Shown here: positions 18,100 through 25,928 of the stretch, piece by piece
Layout: the number at the start of each line of letters is the position of its first letter
Numbering within the stretch: the first letter of the stretch is position 1
From: Frankiales bacterium
Lineage (GTDB): Bacteria; Actinomycetota; Actinomycetes; S36-B12; CAIYMF01
DNA length: 64,000 nt
Assembly (NCBI GenBank): GCA_016125335.1
Contig: WGLY01000039.1
Coordinates: 43,716-107,715 of the forward strand
Direction of reading: 5' to 3'
Notes under the pieces: model-generated
The model's input: the letters and a program-made list of their open reading frames with translations, nothing else
Told to the model about the DNA's origin: nothing
Database searches by the model: none
Program-made: the position numbers and the translations under genes

Positions 18100-18166
18100 C
18101 CCGTCGTTACTGCCCGAAGACGCGGAGAACCCGCCGGTCTCCGGTCATTGCGGCAGTAACGACGGG
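18100..18166. repeat. 15-bp perfect inverted repeat bounding a 67-bp element
   Basis: CCCGTCGTTACTGCC at 18100-18114 is exactly mirrored by GGCAGTAACGACGGG at 18152-18166, with 37 nt between. It exactly fills the gap between two convergent stop codons (18098 and 18167). It could be a bidirectional terminator, or a tiny palindromic repeat unit. The arms are less GC-rich than the surroundings, and no T-tract follows. Confidence 0.6.
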
Positions 18167-19555
18167 TCAGGCGCGGCGGTGCAGCTGGCGCGCGGCCTCG
18201 GCGATCGAGCCGGACAGCGACGGGTACACGGTGAACGAGCCCGCCACCTGGTCGACGGTGAGCCGGTGCTCCACGGCGAGCGCGATCGGGAAGACCAGCT
18301 CGCTGGCCTTGGGTGCCACGACGACGCCGCCCACCACGATCCCGGTGCCCGGGCGCGCGAAGAGCTTCACGAAGCCGTCGTGCAGGCCCTGCATCTTCGC
18401 GCGCGCGTTCGTGGCCAGCGGCAGCTTGACGACCCGGACGTCGATCTCGCCGGCGTCGGCCTGCGCCTGGGTGACGCCGATCGTGGCGATCTCGGGCTCG
18501 GTGAAGACGTTGCTCGACACGGTCGAGAGGTCCAGCGGGCGCACGGCGTCGCCGAGCGCGTGCCACATGGCGAGCCGGCCCTGCATCGCGGCGACCGAGG
18601 CGAGCATGAGGACGCCGGTGACGTCGCCGGCGGCGTACACGCCCCGGGCCGAGGTGCGCGAGACGCGGTCGACCTCGATGAACCCGGACGGCGTCAGCGC
18701 GACGCCGGCGTCCTCGAGCCCGAGGCCTTCGGTGTTGGGCAGGGACCCCACGGCCATGAGGCAGTGCGAGCCCTCGACCTCCGTGCCGTCCGCGAGCACC
18801 ACGACGACGCCGTCGGCCGTGCGCCGCACCGCCTGCGCGCGCGAGCGACCGAGCACCTTCATGCCGCGCCGCCGGAACACGTCCTCGAGCACCTGCGCGG
18901 CGTCGGGGTCCTCGCCGGGCAGCACGCGGTCGCGCGAGGACACCAGCACGACCTCGGAGCCCAGCGCGTCGTACGCCGAGGCGAACTCGGCGCCGGTGAC
19001 GCCGGACCCGACCACGACCAGCCGCTCCGGCAGGGCGTCGAGGTCGTAGACCTGCTCCCAGCTGAGGATCCGCTCGCCGTCGGGCACGGCGTCGGGCAGC
19101 ACCCGCGGCCGCGCCCCGGTGGCGACCAGCACGGCGTCGGCGGGGTGGTTCTCGGTGACGCCGTCGAACGACTCGGAGACCACCGCGGTGGGGCCGTCGA
19201 GCCGGCCGATCCCGCGGACCACGCGGACGCCCTCGCGCTCGAGCCGGGCCTGGATGTCGACCGACTGCGCCGCGGCGAGCCGCTTGACCCGGTCGTTGAC
19301 CTCCCCGAGCCGCACCGAGAGCTGCACCTGCGCGTCGTCGGCCGCGGTGCGCACGCCGAGCTCGACGCTCTCGGCCACCGAGGTCATCACCTCGGCGGTC
19401 GCGATGAGGGTCTTGCTGGGCACGCAGTCGGTGAGGACGGCGGAGCCGCCGATGCCGTCGCGGTCGACCACGGTCACCTCGGCGCCGAGCTGCGCGGCCA
19501 CCAGGGCGGCCTCGTAGCCGCCGGGGCCGCCGCCGACGATCACCACGCGCGTCAT
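18167..19555 (-). CDS. lpdA: NAD(P)H-quinone dehydrogenase / LpdA-type flavoprotein
   Basis: A 462-residue two-dinucleotide-binding flavoprotein: FAD site VVIVGGGPGGYEAAL at the N-terminus, NAD(P) site LVVVGSGVTGAEFASAY near the middle, and the second FAD motif GVYAAGDVTG. It looks like a lipoamide dehydrogenase, but where the redox disulphide CxxxxC belongs it reads GSAVLTDCVPSK, with only one cysteine. It should therefore not reduce lipoamide. This matches mycobacterial LpdA (Rv3303c), a quinone reductase. AAGGAT lies 6 nt before the ATG at 19555, suggesting a leaderless start. It is divergent from the cyclotransferase gene, 38 bp away. Confidence 0.9.
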   Translation of the reverse strand: MTRVVIVGGGPGGYEAALVAAQLGAEVTVVDRDGIGGSAVLTDCVPSKTLIATAEVMTSVAESVELGVRTAADDAQVQLSVRLGEVNDRVKRLAAAQSVDIQARLEREGVRVVRGIGRLDGPTAVVSESFDGVTENHPADAVLVATGARPRVLPDAVPDGERILSWEQVYDLDALPERLVVVGSGVTGAEFASAYDALGSEVVLVSSRDRVLPGEDPDAAQVLEDVFRRRGMKVLGRSRAQAVRRTADGVVVVLADGTEVEGSHCLMAVGSLPNTEGLGLEDAGVALTPSGFIEVDRVSRTSARGVYAAGDVTGVLMLASVAAMQGRLAMWHALGDAVRPLDLSTVSSNVFTEPEIATIGVTQAQADAGEIDVRVVKLPLATNARAKMQGLHDGFVKLFARPGTGIVVGGVVVAPKASELVFPIALAVEHRLTVDQVAGSFTVYPSLSGSIAEAARQLHRRA

Positions 19556-19561
19556 GCCCTC

Positions 19562-19587
19562 ATCCTTGCGTACCGCGTCGCTAGCCT
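19562..19587. promoter_or_regulatory. Compact divergent promoter pair for lpdA and the cyclotransferase gene
   Basis: Only 38 bp separate two divergent starts. On the plus strand TAGCCT (19582-19587) lies 6 nt before the GTG at 19594. On the minus strand AAGGAT (19562-19567) lies 6 nt before the ATG at 19555. Both imply leaderless mRNAs, and the two polymerase footprints must overlap. Confidence 0.5.
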
Positions 19588-19593
19588 CGACGC

Positions 19594-20049
19594 GTGACGC
19601 TGTACGCGGCCTACGGGTCCAACCTCGACCCGGTCCAGATGCTGCTGCGCGCACCGCACTCCCCGGGGCGCGGCACCGGCTGGCTCGTCGGCTGGCGGCT
19701 CACCTTCGGCGGCGAGGAGCTCGGCTGGGAGGGCGCGCTCGCCACGGTGGTCGAGGACGCCGAGCCCACCAGCCAGGTCTTCGTCGGGCTCTACGACATC
19801 TCCGAGGCCGACGAGGCCGCGCTCGACGGGTGGGAGGGCACCGACCTCGGCATCTACACCAAGATCCGGGTCCGCGTCGCCACGCTCGACGGCGACGTCA
19901 CCGCATGGCTGTACGTGCTCGACGGCTACGAGGGCGGGCTGCCCAGCGCCCGCTACCTCGGGATGATCGCCGACGCCGCCGAGGCCGCCGGGGCACCGGA
20001 CGACTACGTCGCGGAGCTGCGCCGCAGGCCGTGCCGCAGCGTCGGCTGA
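19594..20049 (+). CDS. Gamma-glutamylcyclotransferase (AIG2-like) family protein
   Basis: A 151-residue protein with the BtrG/GGCT fold signature: YAAYGSNL at the N-terminus (substrate-binding loop), an acidic catalytic candidate in ADEAALDGWEG, and the family's TAWLYVLDGYEGG. GGCT enzymes convert gamma-glutamyl amines to 5-oxoproline. In actinobacteria many act in modified-amino-acid or antibiotic side-chain removal, so the substrate is uncertain. The GTG start is supported by TAGCCT at 6 nt. It stands alone between lpdA and punA. Confidence 0.85.
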   Translation: MTLYAAYGSNLDPVQMLLRAPHSPGRGTGWLVGWRLTFGGEELGWEGALATVVEDAEPTSQVFVGLYDISEADEAALDGWEGTDLGIYTKIRVRVATLDGDVTAWLYVLDGYEGGLPSARYLGMIADAAEAAGAPDDYVAELRRRPCRSVG

Positions 20050-20124
20050 CCCGCCCGCGCGAGGTGCGCCGCGGCGGCCCCGCGGCCAGCGGTCGCCGCG
20101 GCTGACTCCCGCCGCGGTTGTCGG

Positions 20125-20130
20125 TAGCGT
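20125..20130 (+). promoter_or_regulatory. -10 element of leaderless punA
   Basis: TAGCGT followed by 6 nt (CGCCGC) and the GTG at 20137. It defines the start of the purine nucleoside phosphorylase gene. Confidence 0.6.
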
Positions 20131-20136
20131 CGCCGC

Positions 20137-20955
20137 GTGCCCGAGACCCCCGACCTCCTCCAGACCGACCCGCCCGCCGCCGCCGCCGAGGCCGCCGCCG
20201 AGCTCGCGCGGATCACCGGCGTCGAGAAGCACGACGTCGCTCTCGTGCTCGGCTCGGGCTGGGTGCCCGCGGCCGACCTCATCGGCGAGACCGTGGCCGA
20301 GCTATCCGTGGCCGACCTCCCGCACTTCGCGCCGCCCGCGGTGGCCGGCCACGCGGGCCGGGTGCGCAGCGTGCGCGCGGGCGACGTGCGCGCCCTGGTG
20401 ATGCTCGGGCGCACCCACTTCTACGAGCAGCGCGGCGTGGAGGCCGTGGTGCACGGCGTCCGCACGGCGGCCGCGGCCGGGTGCCGCACCGTCGTGCTCA
20501 CCAACGGCTGCGGCGGCCTCGACCTGTCGTGGACGCCGGGCACGCCGGTGCTCATCAGCGACCACATCAACCTCACCGGCGCCTCCCCCCTGCGGGGCGC
20601 GACCTTCGTCGACCTCACGGACCTGTACTCCGCGCGGCTGCGTGCCCGCTGCCGCGAGATCGAGCCGTCGCTGCCCGAGGGCGTCTACGCGCAGTTCCGC
20701 GGCCCGCAGTACGAGACCCCGGCCGAGGTGCGCATGGCGGGGATCATGGGCGCCCAGCTCGTGGGCATGTCCACGGCTCTCGAGGCGATCGCGGCGCGCG
20801 AGGCCGGGCTGGAGGTGCTCGGGCTCTCGCTCGTCACCAACCTCGCCGCCGGCCTCTCCGGCGAGCCGCTCAACCACGAGGAGGTGCTCGACGCCGGCCG
20901 CGCCGCGGCCGAGCGCATGGGCCGCCTGCTCGCCCAGGTGGTGCCCGCGCTGTGA
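20137..20955 (+). CDS. punA: Purine nucleoside phosphorylase
   Basis: Cleaves purine (deoxy)nucleosides with phosphate to base and (deoxy)ribose-1-phosphate. It is a 272-residue, trimeric-type PNP. LVLGSGWVP is the phosphate loop, and GRTHFYEQRG with VLTNGCGGLD contacts the sugar and phosphate. Base-binding residues lie in AQFRGPQYETPAEVRM and VTNLAAGLSGEPLNHEEV. The start is leaderless. The next gene, a phosphohexomutase-family enzyme, overlaps its stop. That pairing supports conversion of pentose-1-phosphate to the 5-phosphate, which the deoC product nearby would split. Confidence 0.95.
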   Translation: MPETPDLLQTDPPAAAAEAAAELARITGVEKHDVALVLGSGWVPAADLIGETVAELSVADLPHFAPPAVAGHAGRVRSVRAGDVRALVMLGRTHFYEQRGVEAVVHGVRTAAAAGCRTVVLTNGCGGLDLSWTPGTPVLISDHINLTGASPLRGATFVDLTDLYSARLRARCREIEPSLPEGVYAQFRGPQYETPAEVRMAGIMGAQLVGMSTALEAIAAREAGLEVLGLSLVTNLAAGLSGEPLNHEEVLDAGRAAAERMGRLLAQVVPAL

Positions 20956-22640
20956 CCGCCCCCGCCCTCCCGGACCCCACGCTGCTCGACCGCGCGCGGG
21001 CCTGGCTCGACGACGACCCCGACCCGGACACGCGGATCGCCCTCGACCGGCTGCTGGGCTCGGCGGGCAGCGGCGACGAGGGAGCGGCCGCCGAGCTGCT
21101 CGACTGCTTCGAGGGCCGGCTCGAGTTCGGCACGGCCGGGCTGCGCGGGGCGCTGGGCCCGGGTCCGAACCGGATGAACCGCGCCGTCGTCACCGCTGCC
21201 GCCGCGGGGCTCGCGGCGTACCTGCGCGACGTCCCGGGCGACGGGCCGCTCACGGTGGTGGTCGGCTACGACGCGCGGCACAAGTCCGACGCCTTCGCCC
21301 GCGACACCGTCGAGGTGATGGAGGGGGCAGGCATCCACGGGCTGCTGCTCCCGCGACCGCTCCCCACGCCGGTGCTCGCCTTCGCGATCCGCCACCTCGG
21401 CGCCGCGGCGGGGGTCATGGTGACGGCCAGCCACAACCCCCCGCAGGACAACGGCTACAAGGTCTACCTCGGCGACGGCACGCAGATCGTGCCGCCGGCC
21501 GACACCGCGATCAGCGAGCGGATCGCCGCGGTCGGCCCCGTGCACGACGTGCCGCGCGGGTCCGGGTGGGAGACGCTCGGCGACGACGTGCTCGACGCCT
21601 ACCTCGCCGCCGCGGCCGCGCTCGTGCGCGAGGACTCCTCGCGCCGGGTCCGCATCGCCTACACGCCGATGCACGGGGTCGGCGGCGACGTCGTGGTCGA
21701 GGCGCTGCGCCGGGCCGGCTTCCCCGAGCCCCGGGTGGTGGCGGCGCAGTTCGCGCCGGACCCGGAGTTCCCCACCGTGGCGTTCCCCAACCCGGAGGAG
21801 CCGGGCGCCATGGACCTCGCCCTCGAGGAGGGGCTCGAGGCCGACGCCGACGTCGTCGTGGCCAACGACCCCGACGCGGACCGGTGCGCGGTCGCGGTGC
21901 CCACGCGCGACCGCGGCGCGCAGGGCGGCCCCGCCTACCGCATGCTGCGCGGCGACGAGGTGGGCTGGCTGCTCGGCTGGTGGGTGCACGAGCGGGGCAC
22001 CCCGGGCCCGTACGCCTGCTCGATCGTGTCGTCGTCGCTGCTCTCGCGTATGGCCGCGGCGTACGGCGTGGAGCACCACGAGACGCTCACCGGCTTCAAG
22101 TGGATCGGCCGGGTGCCGGGCCTCGCGTTCGGCTACGAGGAGGCGCTCGGCTACTGCGTCGACTCGCCGCACGTCGCGGACAAGGACGGCATCAGCGCCG
22201 CGCTGCTGGTGGTGGAGCTCGTGGCCGTGCTCGCGGCGCAGGGGCGCACCGTGCACGACGTGCTCGACGCGCTCGCGGTGGAGCACGGGCTGCACGCCAC
22301 GGACCAGCTCTCGGTCCGGGTCGAGGACCTCTCGCTCATCACGGACGCGATGGCCCGGCTGCGCGCGGCTCCGCCGTCGGAGGTGGCGGGGCTCGCCGTC
22401 GAGTCCTTCGAGGACCTCGCGGACGGCGTCGACGGGCTGCCGCCCACCGAGGGCGTCCGGCTGCGGCTGGCGCAGCGCACCCGTGTGGTGGTGCGCCCGA
22501 GCGGCACCGAGCCGAAGCTCAAGTGCTACCTCGAGGTGGTGGTGCCCGTCACGAGCGACGTCGAGGCCTCGCGGCTGGTCGCCGCGCATCGTCTCGCCGA
22601 GCTCACCGACGCGATGACGGGCGTCCTCGGCCTGGGCTGA
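20952..22640 (+). CDS. Phosphopentomutase/phosphomannomutase (alpha-D-phosphohexomutase family)
   Basis: A 562-residue mutase. The catalytic phosphoserine lies at about residue 160 in VTASHNPPQDNGYK, the Mg2+ loop in ANDPDADRCAVAV, the sugar-binding loop in FGYEEALGYCV and the phosphate-binding loop near the C-terminus in VRPSGTEPKLKCY. The family acts on glucose, mannose or pentose phosphates. Overlap with punA argues for a phosphopentomutase role. Long members of this family (over 550 aa) have that activity in other organisms. GTG at 20952 overlaps the punA stop. Confidence 0.88.
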   Translation: MTAPALPDPTLLDRARAWLDDDPDPDTRIALDRLLGSAGSGDEGAAAELLDCFEGRLEFGTAGLRGALGPGPNRMNRAVVTAAAAGLAAYLRDVPGDGPLTVVVGYDARHKSDAFARDTVEVMEGAGIHGLLLPRPLPTPVLAFAIRHLGAAAGVMVTASHNPPQDNGYKVYLGDGTQIVPPADTAISERIAAVGPVHDVPRGSGWETLGDDVLDAYLAAAAALVREDSSRRVRIAYTPMHGVGGDVVVEALRRAGFPEPRVVAAQFAPDPEFPTVAFPNPEEPGAMDLALEEGLEADADVVVANDPDADRCAVAVPTRDRGAQGGPAYRMLRGDEVGWLLGWWVHERGTPGPYACSIVSSSLLSRMAAAYGVEHHETLTGFKWIGRVPGLAFGYEEALGYCVDSPHVADKDGISAALLVVELVAVLAAQGRTVHDVLDALAVEHGLHATDQLSVRVEDLSLITDAMARLRAAPPSEVAGLAVESFEDLADGVDGLPPTEGVRLRLAQRTRVVVRPSGTEPKLKCYLEVVVPVTSDVEASRLVAAHRLAELTDAMTGVLGLG

Positions 22641-22655
22641 CCGGGTCTGCGGCGA

Positions 22656-23201
22656 TCACTCGACGTCGTCGCGCAGCAGCGAGTAGAGGAACAGGTCGTG
22701 CCGGCCGTCGGCGCGCTCCTGCGCCGAGCGCAGGATGCCCTCCTGCACGAAGCCGGCGCGCTCGAGGGCCTTCTGCTCGGCGACGTTCTCGACGTCGGTC
22801 GAGGCCTCGATGCGCTCGACGTACGTGGTCTCCAGCAACCACTCCGCGAGAAGCCGCTGGGCGACCGTGCCGATGCCGTGGCCGCGCACGGCCGGGATCA
22901 GACCGATGCCGATGTTCCACGCGTGCGACCCCGGCGTGGGGCCGTAGGACTCCAGGTGCCACGAGACCGTGCCCACCACCGCGGTGGCCCCCGCCGCGTC
23001 GGTCACCTCGACGAGGTAGCGGCCCAGCCCGCGCGGCTTCTCGCGCTCGCCGTCCGGCCAGTCCTCGTACGGCGAGGGTGTCTTCGGCGCGAGGTCGTCG
23101 TCGTAGGCGACCAGCGACACCCGCAGACCCTTGGCGGTCATCCCGTGCAGGACCACGCGCGTGGCGGAGTCGGAGAGGTCGATGGCCCGGCGGTCTTCCA
23201 C
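22656..23201 (-). CDS. GNAT N-acetyltransferase (RimJ/RimL-like)
   Basis: A 181-residue acetyltransferase. The core has GTVSWHLESY, then the acetyl-CoA-binding stretch IGLIPAVRGHGIGTVAQRLL with its R/QxxGxG loop, and the ALERAGFVQEGILRSA signature typical of RimJ/RimL-like enzymes that modify protein N-termini or small molecules. The target is not predictable. CATGAT lies 6 nt upstream of the GTG start, so the transcript may be leaderless. It is convergent with the mutase gene. Confidence 0.85.
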   Translation of the reverse strand: MEDRRAIDLSDSATRVVLHGMTAKGLRVSLVAYDDDLAPKTPSPYEDWPDGEREKPRGLGRYLVEVTDAAGATAVVGTVSWHLESYGPTPGSHAWNIGIGLIPAVRGHGIGTVAQRLLAEWLLETTYVERIEASTDVENVAEQKALERAGFVQEGILRSAQERADGRHDLFLYSLLRDDVE

Positions 23202-23240
23202 GCAGCGATCATGCCGGGGCCGGGCGCCGCGCGCACGTGC

Positions 23241-24644
23241 TCAGGCGCTCGTGGCGAGCACCTCGCGCACCATGTCGAGCGTGGTCGCGGGGTGGATGAA
23301 CGAGAACCGCCCGACGGTCTCGCCCTCCCACGACGTGCTGGTCACGAAGGCGGTCTGCGCGCGCAGGAGCCGCTGCCCCCAGGCGTCGTAGTCGGCCGCG
23401 GCCCAGCCGAGGCGGCGGAAGAGCACCATGCCCAGGGTGGGCTCGCGCACGAGCTCGAGGTGCGGCGCCGCCTCGATCTCGCGGGCGACCGCGCGGGCCA
23501 GCGTGAGCGAGCTCTCGATGGCCTCGGTGTAGGCGTCGGTGCCGTTGACGACCAGCGAGAACCACAGCGGCAGGCCGCGGGCGCGCCGCGTGAGGTGGTA
23601 GGCGTAGTCGGTGGGGTTCCACTCGTACGAGCCGTCGTCGTGGTGGATCGCGTCGAGGTACGACGCGTCCTGCGTGTGCACGGCCTTCGCGAGCCGGGGC
23701 TCGCGGTAGAGCAGCGCGGCGCAGTCGTAGGGCGCGAACAGCCACTTGTGCGGGTCCACGACGAGGGAGTCCGCGAGCTCGATGCCGTCGTAGAGGTGCC
23801 GGACGCTGGGCGCGAACAGCCCTGCCGCGCCGTAGGCGCCGTCGACGTGGAACCACAGGCCGCGCTCGTTCGCGACGGTGCCCACGCCGCGCAGGTCGTC
23901 GACGATCCCCGCGTTCGTGGTGCCGGACGTGGCGACGACGGCCACGACGGAGCCCGGGTCGGGGTCGGCCTCGAGCGCGGCCCGCAGCGCCTCGCCGGTG
24001 AACCGGTGGTCCGGCGTGGTGACGACGAGCGGGTCGACGTCGAGGATCGACATCGTGTTCTTCACCGACGAGTGCGCCTGGTCGGAGACCGCCACCCGCA
24101 GCCGCCGGTGACGGGCGGCCTCGCCGTCGCGCTGCACGAGGCGCCGTCGCGCGGTGTCGCGCGCGACCACCAGCGCGGACAGGTTGCCCGCCGAGCCCCC
24201 GGACACGAAGGTGCCGCCCGCGCCCTGCGGCAGGCCGGCGGCGTCGGCGATCCAGCGCAGCGCCTGGTTCTCCGCCGCCACGGCGCCGGCCGCCTCGAGC
24301 CACGAGATGCCCTGGAGCGACGCCGCGGACACGACCATGTCGAACAGCAGCGCAGCCTTCGTGGGCGCGGCGGGGATGAACGCCCAGTAGCGCGGGGAGT
24401 CGGCGGAGAGCACCGTCTGGCTCAGGTGGTCGGCGTAGATGGCCAGCACGCGCTCGGGGTCCATGCCCTCGCGGGTGACCAGGCCGGACAGGATCGCGTC
24501 GACCTCGGCCTTCTGGCCGGGATGGTCGAGCGGGGTCTCCGGGATCGCGAGCCGCTGCGAGACGTAGTCGAGGACGAGGCGGGTGAGCTGCTCGTCCGGT
24601 GCGTGCATCCGCTGCTGCGCAGGGACCGAGGGGTCAGGGACCAC
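23241..24644 (-). CDS. Pyridoxal-phosphate-dependent decarboxylase (group II)
   Basis: A 467-residue fold-type I enzyme of the aromatic-amino-acid/diaminobutyrate/glutamate decarboxylase group. The PLP lysine is in VVDPHKWLFAPYDC. The cofactor-stacking His is in DQAHSSVKN, the Asp that binds the pyridine N in WFHVDGAYGAAG, and FVSGGSAGNLSAL binds the phosphate. It removes the carboxyl group of an L-amino acid. Which amino acid cannot be told from sequence alone. The GTG at 24644 has GGAAGG about 9 nt upstream. An in-frame ATG 12 codons later is the alternative. Promoter TAGAGT lies about 65 nt upstream. Confidence 0.9.
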   Translation of the reverse strand: MVPDPSVPAQQRMHAPDEQLTRLVLDYVSQRLAIPETPLDHPGQKAEVDAILSGLVTREGMDPERVLAIYADHLSQTVLSADSPRYWAFIPAAPTKAALLFDMVVSAASLQGISWLEAAGAVAAENQALRWIADAAGLPQGAGGTFVSGGSAGNLSALVVARDTARRRLVQRDGEAARHRRLRVAVSDQAHSSVKNTMSILDVDPLVVTTPDHRFTGEALRAALEADPDPGSVVAVVATSGTTNAGIVDDLRGVGTVANERGLWFHVDGAYGAAGLFAPSVRHLYDGIELADSLVVDPHKWLFAPYDCAALLYREPRLAKAVHTQDASYLDAIHHDDGSYEWNPTDYAYHLTRRARGLPLWFSLVVNGTDAYTEAIESSLTLARAVAREIEAAPHLELVREPTLGMVLFRRLGWAAADYDAWGQRLLRAQTAFVTSTSWEGETVGRFSFIHPATTLDMVREVLATSA

Positions 24645-24709
24645 GATGGTGGGCCTTCCACGTCACACGGCGCGCCGATGGCCGTCCACGCAGCAGGCGC
24701 CGGAGGCGC

Positions 24710-24715
24710 ACTCTA
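24710..24715 (-). promoter_or_regulatory. Candidate -10 element for the PLP decarboxylase gene
   Basis: TAGAGT on the minus strand in the 277-bp divergent region 24645-24921, leaving a 5' leader of roughly 55-60 nt that includes the ribosome site. No good -35. The rest of the region shows GC-rich sequence only. Confidence 0.35.
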
Positions 24716-24909
24716 GCGCCGGACGACGGCCGCCCGAAATCCGTGCCGCGGTGCCGGTACAGGTCGCCGGGCGACGCCGGCCGCCTCCGCGGGCGGGGTC
24801 GGGCCGGGGCGGGCGGCCGCGACGCGAGGACCGGGCCCACGGCTCGACCCGCGTCCGCCGGAGGGCCCCGGAGCGCCGCTCGGCGGGACGTGGGTGCCGG
24901 CGACGCGTC

Positions 24910-24915
24910 TAGGAT
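24910..24915 (+). promoter_or_regulatory. -10 element of leaderless deoC operon
   Basis: TAGGAT followed by 6 nt (CGACCG) and the GTG at 24922. It fixes the start of deoC and implies one leaderless transcript for the five-gene operon downstream. Confidence 0.6.
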
Positions 24916-24921
24916 CGACCG

Positions 24922-25902
24922 GTGAGCCCGTCCCCCGCAGCCCTGCTCTCCGATCCTGCGGCGGTGGCCGACGCCACCCGGTCCGACGCCGCTCTGCGCC
25001 GCTTCCTGCACGCCCTGCCCGGGGTCGACCAGGTGGGCGCCGAGGCCCGCGCCGCCGCGCTGTCGACCCGCTCGATCAAGACCACGGCGAAGGCGTTCGC
25101 CATCGACCTCGCCATCTCGATGATCGACCTGACCACCCTCGAGGGGGCGGACACCCCCGGCAAGGTGCGCGCGCTGTGCGCGAAGGCGCGCCGCCCCGAC
25201 CCCGGCGACCCCACCGTGCCCATGACCGCCGCCGTGTGCGTCTACAACGACCTCGTCGGCCTGGCCCGCGCCGAGCTCGGCGACTCCGGCGTCAAGGTGG
25301 CCGCTGTGTCCACGGCGTTCCCGTCGGGACGCGCGTCGCTGGCGGTGAAGCTCGCCGACACCCGCGACGCCGTGCTCCAGGGCGCGGACGAGATCGACAT
25401 GGTCATCGACCGCGGCGCGTTCCTGTCCGGCCGCTACCTCGAGGTGTTCGAGGAGATCGCCGCGGTGCGCGAGGTGTGCCACGAGAACGGCGCCGACGCC
25501 CACCTCAAGGTGATCCTGGAGACCGGCGAGCTCTCCACGTACGACAACGTGCGGCGTGCGTCGTGGCTGGCGATGCTGGCCGGCGCCGACTTCATCAAGA
25601 CGTCCACCGGCAAGATCTCGCCGGCCGCCACGCTGCCCGTCACGCTCGTGATGCTCGAGGCGTGCCGCGACTGGCACGAGGCCACCGGCCGCATGGTCGG
25701 CATGAAGCCGGCGGGCGGCATCCGCACCACCAAGGACGCCATGCGGTACCTCGTGCTCGTCAACGAGACCGTGGGCACCGAGTGGCTGACCCCCGACATG
25801 TTCCGCCTCGGGGCGTCCAGCCTGCTCAACGACCTGCTCCTGCAGCGCCAGCGGATGGCCACCGGCCGCTACTCCGGCCCCGACTACGTCACCGTCGACT
25901 GA
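24922..25902 (+). CDS. deoC: Deoxyribose-phosphate aldolase
   Basis: Splits 2-deoxyribose-5-phosphate into acetaldehyde and glyceraldehyde-3-phosphate. It is a 326-residue class I aldolase. The Schiff-base lysine is in ADFIKTSTGKISPAA, with the assisting Asp in GADEIDMVIDRG and the second Lys in GMKPAGGIRTTKDA. It is longer than E. coli DeoC because of an N-terminal helical region of about 60 residues, common in actinobacteria. The downstream aldehyde dehydrogenase can oxidise the acetaldehyde released, which explains the operon. Start from the leaderless promoter. Confidence 0.95.
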   Translation: MSPSPAALLSDPAAVADATRSDAALRRFLHALPGVDQVGAEARAAALSTRSIKTTAKAFAIDLAISMIDLTTLEGADTPGKVRALCAKARRPDPGDPTVPMTAAVCVYNDLVGLARAELGDSGVKVAAVSTAFPSGRASLAVKLADTRDAVLQGADEIDMVIDRGAFLSGRYLEVFEEIAAVREVCHENGADAHLKVILETGELSTYDNVRRASWLAMLAGADFIKTSTGKISPAATLPVTLVMLEACRDWHEATGRMVGMKPAGGIRTTKDAMRYLVLVNETVGTEWLTPDMFRLGASSLLNDLLLQRQRMATGRYSGPDYVTVD

Positions 25903-25928
25903 CGCGACCGACAGACGAGGTTCACCAC

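Noticed and set aside
18167..19555. Dihydrolipoyl dehydrogenase of the pyruvate dehydrogenase complex
   Set aside because: One of the two redox-active cysteines is missing and no E1/E2 genes are nearby.
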